Assembly: GCA_946478775.1 (NCBI GenBank)
Contig: CAMLDR010000178.1
Span: 1-8,397 of the forward strand
From: an uncultured Flavobacteriales bacterium
GTDB taxonomy: Bacteria > Bacteroidota > Bacteroidia > Flavobacteriales > Crocinitomicaceae
Direction: 5' to 3'
Length of the DNA: 8,397 nucleotides
In this document: positions 1 to 7,062 of the stretch, piece after piece
How the letters are laid out: each line of letters opens with the position of its first letter
Numbering within the stretch: the stretch's first letter is position 1
Translations under genes and position numbers: made by a program
Notes under the pieces: model-generated
Databases searched by the model: none
Seen by the model: the letters and a program-made list of their open reading frames with translations, nothing else
What the model was told of the DNA's origin: nothing

Positions 1-2
1 CT

Positions 3-923
3 ATGAGTAAATCTGGAATATTTACGTCCTCATTAGCAAAGAAGTATTGGATGGCCCTCACCGGTCTTTTCCTGATCACCTTTCTTATCGGACACTTGCT
101 GGGGAACCTGCAGCTAATCACTAAAACAGGAGAGGAAGGAAGGCGTGCGTTTAATGAGTATGCATACTTCATGGGCCACAATATCTTTATCAAGATCCTG
201 GCTTATGTCACTTACTTCTCTATCCTGGCTCATGCCTGTATTGGGTTGTACCTGGCTGTACAAAACAAAAAAGCTCGTCCGAAAAACTACGCGTACAACA
301 AACCGGGAACGAATTCATCCACTGCTTCCCGCAACATGGCGATTTTGGGTACGCTTATCCTGATCTTCATTTGCACGCACATGGCCAATTTCTGGTACAA
401 GCAAAAAATAGCTGAAACTGTTCCATTGCACTATGTAGAGAATACTGTGGATATGCAAATTGGTCAGGACCCGATGACCGGTGCTCCTGTTAATCGCAAA
501 ATCACATTGAAATCAGCGCTAACTACCAATGGCAACTACCTAGAAGTGGCAGCAAAGGATGCTGAATCAGGTCAATCACAGGAATTGGTGAAAGTGGAAG
601 ACACGGAACTGATCGATGTAAATACCAAATTGCATAAAGCAGAAGGAATTCGCGATTTACATACGGTTGTCATGAACTTCTTTGGTCATACCGAACAAGG
701 CGGCGAAGCAAATGAATGGGCACTTGCAGCAGTTATTTTGTATGTTATTTCCATGTTCGTTCTAATGTTCCACTTGTGGCACGGATTCGGTTCATCATTC
801 CAGTCATTGGGATTGAACCACCGCAAATACAATGGGCTTATCCGTTTTGTGGGCCAGGCTTTCTCGATCGTCGTTCCATTGGCATTCGCTATTATTCCAG
901 TCATGATTTATTTAAATAGATAA
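3..923 (+). CDS. sdhC: Succinate dehydrogenase/fumarate reductase cytochrome b subunit (five-helix, probably diheme type)
   Basis: This is the membrane anchor of complex II, passing electrons between the SdhAB head and the quinone pool. About five hydrophobic segments are visible, near residues 17-37, 62-86, 110-130, 238-258 and 277-303. Histidines inside or at the ends of the first four (H31 in GHLLGN, H77, H126, and H257 or H260 in FHLWHG) fit the axial ligands of two b hemes, as known for the five-helix cytochromes of the Wolinella fumarate reductase class. No separate SdhD is present, as expected for this class. The start [10 protein letters not shown] followed by [12 protein letters not shown] is typical for the family, so the gene is probably complete although only two bases precede it. 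At 306 residues it is longer than the roughly 220-250 usual in Bacteroidota. The excess is a hydrophilic stretch between helices 3 and 4 (about residues 131-215), predicted to face the periplasm. sdhA follows 17 bases downstream. Confidence 0.95.
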   Translation: MSKSGIFTSSLAKKYWMALTGLFLITFLIGHLLGNLQLITKTGEEGRRAFNEYAYFMGHNIFIKILAYVTYFSILAHACIGLYLAVQNKKARPKNYAYNKPGTNSSTASRNMAILGTLILIFICTHMANFWYKQKIAETVPLHYVENTVDMQIGQDPMTGAPVNRKITLKSALTTNGNYLEVAAKDAESGQSQELVKVEDTELIDVNTKLHKAEGIRDLHTVVMNFFGHTEQGGEANEWALAAVILYVISMFVLMFHLWHGFGSSFQSLGLNHRKYNGLIRFVGQAFSIVVPLAFAIIPVMIYLNR

Positions 924-940
924 CATTCAAAAAAGTACTT

Positions 941-2953
941 ATGTCTATTCTAGATTCAAAAATACCAGAAGGTCACATTTCAAAAAAATGGACTGACTAC
1001 AAAGACCACTTGCGCTTAGTTGCACCGAATAACCGTCCGAAAATTGACATCATTGTTGTAGGAACAGGTTTGGCAGGAGCAGCAGCAGCAGCATCTCTTG
1101 GAGAAATGGGATACAATGTGAAAGCATTTTGTTTCCAGGATTCTCCGCGCAGAGCTCACTCCATTGCAGCGCAGGGAGGGATCAATGCAGCAAAGAATTA
1201 TCAAAATGACGGTGACTCTATTTACCGTTTATTTTACGATACCATCAAAGGTGGTGACTACCGTGCAAGAGAAGCCAACGTTCATCGTTTGGCGGAAGTT
1301 TCCGGAAACATCATCGACCAGTGTGTGGCTCAGGGAGTTCCTTTTGCCCGCGAGTACGGAGGTTTGCTTGACAACCGTTCATTCGGTGGTACACAGGTAC
1401 AACGTACGTTCTACGCAGCAGGACAAACCGGACAACAATTATTGCTTGGAGCTTATTCGGCAATTTCCCGCCAGATCGGTTTGGGAAATGTTCAGATGTT
1501 CAACCGTCATGAAATGCTTGACCTGGTAAAAGTTGACGGAAAAGCACGCGGAATCATTGCACGTAACTTAATTACCGGAGAAATTGAGCGTCATTCTGCA
1601 CACGCGGTAATCTTATGTACGGGTGGATACGGAAACGTTTACTTCCTTTCAACCAATGCAATGGGATCAAATGTTACAGCAGCATGGAAAGCACACAAAC
1701 GCGGTGCTTATTTTGCAAATCCTTGCTATGTACAGATTCACCCGACCTGCATTCCGGTACACGGAACAAACCAATCGAAACTGACTTTGATGTCCGAATC
1801 ATTGCGTAACTCCGGACGTATCTGGGTGCCAAAGAAAAAAGAAGATGCTGAAGCAATTCGGGAAGGCAGAATGAAGCCAACCGAAATTGCAGAAGAAGAC
1901 CGTGATTATTTCCTAGAAAGAAGATATCCGGCATTTGGTAACTTGGTTCCTCGTGATGTTGCATCACGTGCTGCAAAAGAGCGTTGTGATGCTGGTTTCG
2001 GAATTGAGGCAAACGATACCATGGAAGGTGTTTACCTGGATTTTTCAGCTGAAATCACAGCAAAAGGAAAACAAGCTGCCCATACTTCCGGAAATCAAAA
2101 TCCGACCGAAGAACAGATCCAAAAACTGGGTAAAGCATGGGTGGAAGAGAAATACGGGAACTTGTTCCAGATGTATGAAAAAATCACCGATGAGAACCCG
2201 TACGAAACTCCGATGAAGATTTATCCGGCAGTTCACTACACAATGGGTGGTGTTTGGGTTGATTACAACTTACAATCAACTATTCCGGGATGTTTCGTAG
2301 CAGGTGAAGCAAACTTCTCCGATCACGGAGCAAATCGTCTGGGAGCTTCTGCATTGATGCAGGGATTGGCAGACGGATATTTTGTTTTGCCTTATACGGT
2401 TTCCGATTACCTGGCAGGAGATATCCGCACAGGAAAAATCTCTACTGATTTACCTGAATTCGAAGAAGCTGAGAACCATGTGAAGGATTTGATCTCCAAA
2501 TTCTTAACGAACAACGGAACAAAAACAGTCGACCATTTCCACAAACGTTTGGGCCATATCATGTGGAACAAAGTAGGAATGGGACGCAATGTACAAGGAT
2601 TGACGGAAGCTATTTCCGAGATTGCAGCTTTGCGTGAAGAGTTCTACAAAGAGGTTTACGTTCCCGGAGATGCAAACGAATTGAACCCGGAATTGGAGAA
2701 AGCACTTCGCGTAGCTGACTTCTTGGAATTGGGCCAATTAATGGCAAAAGATGCTTTACAGCGTAACGAATCCTGTGGTGGTCACTTCCGTGAGGAGTAC
2801 CAGGATGCAGAAGGTGAAACTTTGCGTGACGACGAGAACTTCAACTTTGTTGGAGCCTGGGAATATAAAGGAATGGACATTAACCAATCCGAGTTACACA
2901 AGGAAGTATTGAACTACGAATATATTAAGATCGCAGCAAGAAATTATAAATAA
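941..2953 (+). CDS. sdhA: Succinate dehydrogenase/fumarate reductase flavoprotein subunit
   Basis: This is the catalytic subunit, interconverting succinate and fumarate on the cytoplasmic side of the membrane with covalently bound FAD. The dinucleotide-binding motif GTGLAG lies at residues 41-46. H73 in [11 protein letters not shown] is at the place of the histidine that carries FAD. Family active-site positions are all present: H267 in HPT, R338 in PRDVASR (proton-shuttling arginine by comparison with E. coli FrdA R287), H432 in HYTMGG, and R466 in HGANRLG. The 670-residue length is normal for the Bacteroidota/epsilon-type subunit, which is longer than E. coli SdhA. The start [13 protein letters not shown] is usual for the group. 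The preceding bases are A-rich (CAAAAAAGTACTT) with no clear Shine-Dalgarno sequence, as is common in Bacteroidota. It is intact and shows no sign of disturbance from the cassette that begins just after its stop codon. Confidence 0.97.
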   Translation: MSILDSKIPEGHISKKWTDYKDHLRLVAPNNRPKIDIIVVGTGLAGAAAAASLGEMGYNVKAFCFQDSPRRAHSIAAQGGINAAKNYQNDGDSIYRLFYDTIKGGDYRAREANVHRLAEVSGNIIDQCVAQGVPFAREYGGLLDNRSFGGTQVQRTFYAAGQTGQQLLLGAYSAISRQIGLGNVQMFNRHEMLDLVKVDGKARGIIARNLITGEIERHSAHAVILCTGGYGNVYFLSTNAMGSNVTAAWKAHKRGAYFANPCYVQIHPTCIPVHGTNQSKLTLMSESLRNSGRIWVPKKKEDAEAIREGRMKPTEIAEEDRDYFLERRYPAFGNLVPRDVASRAAKERCDAGFGIEANDTMEGVYLDFSAEITAKGKQAAHTSGNQNPTEEQIQKLGKAWVEEKYGNLFQMYEKITDENPYETPMKIYPAVHYTMGGVWVDYNLQSTIPGCFVAGEANFSDHGANRLGASALMQGLADGYFVLPYTVSDYLAGDIRTGKISTDLPEFEEAENHVKDLISKFLTNNGTKTVDHFHKRLGHIMWNKVGMGRNVQGLTEAISEIAALREEFYKEVYVPGDANELNPELEKALRVADFLELGQLMAKDALQRNESCGGHFREEYQDAEGETLRDDENFNFVGAWEYKGMDINQSELHKEVLNYEYIKIAARNYK

Positions 2954-2954
2954 T

Positions 2955-2980
2955 CAGGCAATAGTTAAACAGGCAATAGT
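2955..2980 (+). repeat. 11-bp direct repeat between sdhA and the four-helix-bundle gene
   Basis: CAGGCAATAGT occurs at 2955-2965 and again at 2970-2980, a 15-base period. It starts one base after the sdhA stop and ends one base before the start codon of the small gene. Its core AGGCAATAG is the exact reverse complement of CTATTGCCT at 3379-3387 on the far side of that gene, so each copy could pair with the downstream flank in DNA or RNA. The second copy places AGG about nine bases before the ATG, so it might also serve as a weak ribosome binding site; that is inference. Confidence 0.85.
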
Positions 2981-2981
2981 A

Positions 2982-3347
2982 ATGAGCATAAATTCTTATA
3001 AAGATTTACTGATTTGGCAGAAAGGAATAGACTTGGCTGTTGATGTATATTCTTTAACGAGAGATTTTCCTGAAACAGAAAAGTTTGCTCTTACAAGTCA
3101 GATAAAACGATCAGCTTCATCCATTTCCGCAAATATCGCAGAGGGATATGGCAGACAATCAACGAAAAGCTATAGCCAGTTTGTTAAGATTTCCAGAGGA
3201 TCATTGTTTGAACTGGAAACACACCTGATTCTTGCTGAGCGCTTAGATTATATTGCTGAGAAGGAATTATACAATAAAATAAAGAACCAAATAGTTGAGG
3301 AAGGTAAAATGCTTAATGCCTTCATCAAAAAATTGGACGATAAATAA
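2982..3347 (+). CDS. Four-helix-bundle protein (23S rRNA intervening-sequence protein family, Avd-like)
   Basis: This 121-residue protein matches the four-helix-bundle family (S23/IVS protein) by characteristic segments: YKDLLIWQKGIDLA at residues 6-19, FP then a long helix with SQIKRSASSISANIAEG at 39-55, YGR at 56-58, and ISRGSLFELETHLILA at 70-85. Members are encoded in intervening sequences of some bacterial 23S rRNA genes, and the fold resembles Avd, the accessory protein of diversity-generating retroelements. Structures of relatives suggest a positively charged oligomer that binds nucleic acid. The biochemical role is not established and none is claimed here. The protein is soluble with no signal peptide or membrane segment. 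The gene sits between sdhA and sdhB on the same strand, 28 bases after sdhA and 61 before sdhB, so it must be co-transcribed with the operon unless the RNA is processed. It has lower GC than its neighbours and repeat-rich flanks, which suggests transfer. Length and motifs look intact, so it is probably expressed. Confidence 0.9.
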   Translation: MSINSYKDLLIWQKGIDLAVDVYSLTRDFPETEKFALTSQIKRSASSISANIAEGYGRQSTKSYSQFVKISRGSLFELETHLILAERLDYIAEKELYNKIKNQIVEEGKMLNAFIKKLDDK

Positions 3348-3368
3348 TAAAAATTTTGATTAGGTACC

Positions 3369-3403
3369 AGGCTAATGCCTATTGCCTAATAACTAATAAC
3401 TAA
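3369..3403 (+). repeat. Heptamer run with small palindrome, inverted relative to the repeats upstream of the four-helix-bundle gene
   Basis: Four contiguous related heptamers are visible: TAATGCC (3373-3379), TATTGCC (3380-3386), TAATAAC (3387-3393) and TAATAAC (3394-3400), followed by TAAAAGT just before the sdhB start. Overlapping the first unit is a short palindrome, AGGC (3369-3372), TAAT, GCCT (3377-3380). TATTGCC is the reverse complement of the GGCAATA present twice upstream, and CTATTGCCT (3379-3387) matches AGGCAATAG over nine bases. The run lies eight bases or fewer from the sdhB ATG (3409) and therefore forms the leader that sdhB ribosomes must use. Confidence 0.85.
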
Positions 3404-3408
3404 AAGTT

Positions 3409-4173
3409 ATGGCATCAAAAACAATAAATATTAACCTGAAGATCTGGCGTCAAAAGAACGTCAATTCGAAAGGAAGTATGGAAACATACAAATTGGACAA
3501 TGTTTCAACGGATAGTTCATTCCTGGAAATGCTGGACCAATTGAACGAACAGTTAGTTAATTCACGTCAGGAACCGATCGCATTCGACCACGACTGCCGT
3601 GAAGGGATCTGCGGAATGTGTTCTTTGTACATCAACGGAGAAGCTCACGGACCAGATCGTGCGGTTACGACGTGTCAGCTGCACATGCGTAAGTTTAAAG
3701 ACGGTGAGACGATCTATGTAGAGCCGTGGAGAGCAAAAGCATTCCCGGTAATCAAAGATTTGGTGGTAGACCGTTCGGCATTTGACCGTATCCAACAGGC
3801 AGGCGGATTCGTTTCCGTAAACACTTCCGGACGTACGATGGACGCAAATGCTATTCCGATCGGGAAAGCAGAAGCAGACAAAGCATTTGAAGCTGCAACC
3901 TGTATTGGTTGTGGAGCTTGTGTGGCAAGCTGTAAAAATGCTTCGGCAATGTTGTTCGTTTCAGCGAAAGTTTCTCAATTGGCTTTATTGCCGCAAGGAC
4001 AAGTTGAAGCTAAACAGCGCGTTTTGAACATGGTGAAACAAATGGACGAAGAAGGATTCGGAAACTGTACCAACACCGGTGCTTGCGCTGTTGAATGCCC
4101 GAAAGAGATTTCATTAGAGAATATCGCACGCATGAACCGCGAATACTTAGCGGCAATGGTTTCTGCAGAGTAA
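3409..4173 (+). CDS. sdhB: Succinate dehydrogenase/fumarate reductase iron-sulfur subunit
   Basis: This subunit wires electrons from the SdhA flavin through three iron-sulfur clusters to the SdhC hemes and quinone. The N-terminal ferredoxin-like domain carries C63, C68 and C71 (CREGICGMC) with C89, ligating the [2Fe-2S] centre. The C-terminal domain carries C165, C168, C171 and C175 ([11 protein letters not shown]) and then C220, C226 and C230 ([12 protein letters not shown]). This is the standard arrangement for one [4Fe-4S] and one [3Fe-4S] cluster. The length of 254 residues is normal. The ATG at 3409 gives the usual [15 protein letters not shown] start and is preceded by an A-rich stretch, TAAAAGTT, rather than a strong Shine-Dalgarno sequence. 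It is separated from sdhA by the four-helix-bundle cassette but appears fully intact. A strong terminator follows 17 bases after the stop. Confidence 0.97.
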   Translation: MASKTININLKIWRQKNVNSKGSMETYKLDNVSTDSSFLEMLDQLNEQLVNSRQEPIAFDHDCREGICGMCSLYINGEAHGPDRAVTTCQLHMRKFKDGETIYVEPWRAKAFPVIKDLVVDRSAFDRIQQAGGFVSVNTSGRTMDANAIPIGKAEADKAFEAATCIGCGACVASCKNASAMLFVSAKVSQLALLPQGQVEAKQRVLNMVKQMDEEGFGNCTNTGACAVECPKEISLENIARMNREYLAAMVSAE

Positions 4174-4190
4174 GTTCAGCTATAAAATAT

Positions 4191-4227
4191 AAAAGCCCGC
4201 AGTAACTATTATCCTGCGGGCTTTTTT
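4191..4227. terminator. Rho-independent terminator of the sdh operon, probably bidirectional
   Basis: AAAAGCCCGCAG (4191-4202) pairs perfectly with CTGCGGGCTTTT (4214-4225), giving a 12-bp stem with an 11-base loop and a run of six T (4222-4227) on the + strand. Read on the - strand, the stem is followed by TTTT and then the AT-rich ATATTTTAT, so it could also stop the convergent gene that ends at 4252. Confidence 0.93.
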
Positions 4228-4251
4228 GTGCTTTAAATTAAATACTGGAAC

Positions 4252-7044
4252 TTAAATCTTCACGATTTTATACATCTTATCGCTCGTTGAAAGTTTCAGG
4301 AAGTAAACTCCTTTGCTTAGGAACTCCAAATTCAGCTGATTTCCCCCACTTGAAACTTTTCCGGAGTAAACCTTTTCATAGCCAGCTGAGTAAATGGCAT
4401 ATTCAGCATCCTCTATAACCTGAATGTTCAACTCTTTTAAGAATGGATTTGGTGAGACAACGACGTTTTTTGCACTCTCATCGTCAACTATCAATCCACG
4501 GGCTATCATTTCAGTAGGTTCCTGGTTGGATTGTGCAAGACCGCTTGGATTGCAGTCTTCTTTATCTACTGTGAACCATAAAACAGGATGCTCATCTCCA
4601 TCTATCATCGGATGCTCCATTTTTATTTTTGTGTCAGCTAATCCTGTTTCATAGCAATGAGTTTCGATCAAATCGTCGGTTACAAAATCGTAGTATTTCA
4701 CTCTATAATTGGAGTTAGATTCCAATCCAAAAACAAAAAGTGGGTCAGGCCCAGTGTTCCATTCAATATCTGTACGATAACGTAATTCTTGATCCGCTAG
4801 AAGTGGTGGTGAATATTCAGGACAATTTGCAGAAATGTTATGTGACCAATAATTATACGTTCTATTATTAATTGCACCAACCGCATGTTTTCCTTGATGA
4901 TCAATGTAATACTGAATTTCTTTGAGATGCGTTTCAAATAAATGATGGCGGCCTATCTGTCTACCTTGAATCCATTCACCATTGTTCTGAGCCAGAACGT
5001 TGATCACCGGAGAACTATTCATCCATTTCTCTGCATTTATTGTGTATGGCCACATCACTTCTTTATCCGGTGTGAACCCTTCCCATGCGAAGAGTCCTGC
5101 ACAACCTGTGAAACCCACTGTTTTCATGTCCTGTTTATGCAGATCGTTATTTGTACAAGAACCATCATACATATCTCCTACAACACCCTGCTCATAATGC
5201 ATTACGGGTTTATGGTATGTGTCTGAATAGTAGGAAACCATTCTATAATAAGATTCTTCTACTGTTCCTCCAGGGGTCGTTCCTTTTGAGAATAATCTGT
5301 TTGGCTCGTTACTATAGGTACTAAATCCTATTACGTCTATAGTCCCAATATTATAACTTGGGTCATCCAAAAAACCGTATTCTTCATCATCATGAACGAT
5401 ATGATTGTCAAATGAATGAAGGCCAATTAAGTGTTCCTTATGTTTTAAAGTATCTTTGACATAACTTGATATACGCGAATTGTATGTCTGTAGTGCAGTT
5501 CTCACCACAACACCTTCACTACCTTCATACCATTCGAAGCTTGAAGGATGATCCGGATAGATAGGGTCGGCTCCATAAATTTCATCCAGATGCCAGGATT
5601 CACTTAATAATTCGAACTGCATGATACTTGTTGAGTAACCATAACGTGCTATGTAATACCTCATCCGTTGTTCATGATATTTCAGATCCTCTTCATCGGT
5701 GAACATGTTGTGAGGTGGCTCATCCGTTTGCAGCGCAGATTGTAATGATGTTGCATCAACTGCACTAATAGGTGTATCGTTGTAACAATAGGCCGGGTAT
5801 ACATCATTGTCCATATAATACTTATCACCGGTTTCTTCGTAAAGCCCTGTGTCAGGATTATAGACCATTACGGGCATGTAATGACTAAAGTCCCATTTCC
5901 ACTCTTTATATTGACCATAGCGCATTAGTGGTTCCTGGAAAAGCAGATTAAAATTGATGAGTATATTATTGTCATCACAATATTTAATATATTGATCTGT
6001 CTCCCAGGCATAGTGCAAACGGTCATAATAATTTCCTTTTTTCTCAAACTCTATCAGACTGGAAGCTGCTCCTTGAGATATTCGAATAAATCTTCCTCCT
6101 GATTCATGGTAATCAATCAAATCCTGATGATAGGCACCCCAGCCACTTACCGTCATGTCTTTGTGAGTATACAATTGGGCGTCGTTATTGGGAAATGCCC
6201 TTTTATTTTCTGTTGGATACGGAAAATTGTGTCCAACCGGATAAATGATTTCTCCATCCAATTCCAGATTTCGCTCATTATCATGCACTTTTACATATCC
6301 ATGTGCACCCAAATCAATAACATTGAACCAAAAATTGGTTGATGTATTCGTTACAACTCCTCCAATTTTGATGTTAATTTGGCATTCCCAGGTTCCTGTG
6401 GTTGGTGGGGAAAAACGAATACGGAAAGGGTAGTCTGTGCCGATATCTTCCCAGTCATCGGGGTATAAAGAATCGTTTGGCAAATGACGCTCATAATTTC
6501 TATAAAAAAACCCATCAACCACTTTTGAGATAGTACCGTTAGTAAATGTTGCTTCTATGTCTACATCCCAATCAACAAAGGGATTGAGTTTGTCTTTAGG
6601 GAGCACATCCACGTTGTTAATGAAGTTGTAAATTTTTGCATAAATATTGCCGGGCAATTGAATTCCCAACTCCAATTTCTGCAACTTAGGCACATGATTC
6701 ATATCAATATTATTCATCACTGCAACATCAAAAGGTGGTGCAGTAGGATATACTTTCAGGTGAGTATTGCCTACCCCGGTAAAAGGGCCTGCATGGAATT
6801 CAGTATTCGGGTCTATATGAATACTTGAAAACGATTGAAGCAAGACGTCATTGTTGTAATGAAATATATAATTTCCCGGATCATTCAAATCAATGCATGA
6901 TCTGATGTAATTAGGTTCAGCATATATTTCAGCTTGGGTAGGCGAACTGTATGCGGAGCAACTGTAAACACTCACAGGTGTTTCTGGCTGCGCTAGTACA
7001 CAGTAACTGGTAAGGGTAACTAACCCCAAGAGTAACTTTTTCAT
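4252..7044 (-). CDS. Secreted glycoside-hydrolase-like protein with DUF5060-like domain and T9SS type A sorting domain
   Basis: This 930-residue protein is probably exported or displayed on the cell surface. Residues 1-18 are a signal peptide (MKKLLLGLVTLTSYCVLA), without a lipobox. Residues about 50-90 contain a beta segment (SSIHIDPNTEFHAGPF) like the 'gGs-F-A' stack found in other Bacteroidota surface proteins. Residues about 155-275 resemble DUF5060 (YPFRIRFSPPTTGTWEC, then GAHGYVKVHD and DGEIIYPVGHNFPYP), a domain often placed before glycoside hydrolase barrels. Residues about 300-680 look like a divergent TIM barrel: RYYIARYGYSTSIMQFELLSE puts E482 where clan GH-A enzymes have the acid/base, and KPVMHYEQG puts E618 at the nucleophile position. 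E482 is preceded by Ser rather than the usual Asn. A beta domain follows at about 715-826. Residues about 858-930 are the sorting domain (SPNPF, GVYFLKL, YKIVKI). Substrate is unknown, and loss of catalysis cannot be excluded. It lies 18 bases after the upstream gene. Confidence 0.8.
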   Translation of the reverse strand: MKKLLLGLVTLTSYCVLAQPETPVSVYSCSAYSSPTQAEIYAEPNYIRSCIDLNDPGNYIFHYNNDVLLQSFSSIHIDPNTEFHAGPFTGVGNTHLKVYPTAPPFDVAVMNNIDMNHVPKLQKLELGIQLPGNIYAKIYNFINNVDVLPKDKLNPFVDWDVDIEATFTNGTISKVVDGFFYRNYERHLPNDSLYPDDWEDIGTDYPFRIRFSPPTTGTWECQINIKIGGVVTNTSTNFWFNVIDLGAHGYVKVHDNERNLELDGEIIYPVGHNFPYPTENKRAFPNNDAQLYTHKDMTVSGWGAYHQDLIDYHESGGRFIRISQGAASSLIEFEKKGNYYDRLHYAWETDQYIKYCDDNNILINFNLLFQEPLMRYGQYKEWKWDFSHYMPVMVYNPDTGLYEETGDKYYMDNDVYPAYCYNDTPISAVDATSLQSALQTDEPPHNMFTDEEDLKYHEQRMRYYIARYGYSTSIMQFELLSESWHLDEIYGADPIYPDHPSSFEWYEGSEGVVVRTALQTYNSRISSYVKDTLKHKEHLIGLHSFDNHIVHDDEEYGFLDDPSYNIGTIDVIGFSTYSNEPNRLFSKGTTPGGTVEESYYRMVSYYSDTYHKPVMHYEQGVVGDMYDGSCTNNDLHKQDMKTVGFTGCAGLFAWEGFTPDKEVMWPYTINAEKWMNSSPVINVLAQNNGEWIQGRQIGRHHLFETHLKEIQYYIDHQGKHAVGAINNRTYNYWSHNISANCPEYSPPLLADQELRYRTDIEWNTGPDPLFVFGLESNSNYRVKYYDFVTDDLIETHCYETGLADTKIKMEHPMIDGDEHPVLWFTVDKEDCNPSGLAQSNQEPTEMIARGLIVDDESAKNVVVSPNPFLKELNIQVIEDAEYAIYSAGYEKVYSGKVSSGGNQLNLEFLSKGVYFLKLSTSDKMYKIVKI

Positions 7045-7062
7045 GTGAAATAGATTTGGTGG

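Larger units (their letters stand above)
2955..3403. mobile_element. Putative small mobile cassette carrying a four-helix-bundle gene, inserted in the sdh operon
   Basis: The segment between the sdhA stop and the sdhB start looks foreign to the operon. It consists of repeats (GGCAATA units), one 366-base gene, and repeats in the opposite orientation (TATTGCC within a heptamer run). By rough hand count the gene is about 34% GC, while sampled stretches of sdhA and sdhB are around 40-52%. The family is known from insertions into 23S rRNA genes and from scattered sites in Bacteroidota genomes. No transposase, reverse transcriptase or obvious target-site duplication is visible, so mobility would have to be in trans or lost. 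Exact borders cannot be set from one sequence; those given are the outer repeats. Confidence 0.45.

Noticed and set aside
393..647. Frameshift or gene fusion explaining the long SdhC
   Set aside because: The frame is open throughout, helices 4 and 5 with their conserved FHLWHG and LNHRKY motifs follow normally, and the extra sequence has ordinary composition for a hydrophilic loop.
1674..2012. 112-codon open frame antisense to sdhA
   Set aside because: It lies wholly inside the well-supported sdhA reading frame and its translation has no recognisable domain. Similar antisense frames occur along all the large genes here.
2982..3347. The Avd-like gene as part of a diversity-generating retroelement
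   Set aside because: No reverse transcriptase gene and no template/variable repeat pair with adenine-specific differences was seen. The family resemblance is to the fold, and stand-alone members are common.
3369..3403. Short regular repeats as a CRISPR fragment
   Set aside because: The units are contiguous 7-mers without spacers and no cas gene is nearby.
4252..7044. Lipoprotein assignment from the Cys at residue 15
   Set aside because: The residues before it (TSY) do not fit a lipobox, and a standard signal-peptidase I site at VLA-Q follows. The C-terminal T9SS domain indicates a different export route.
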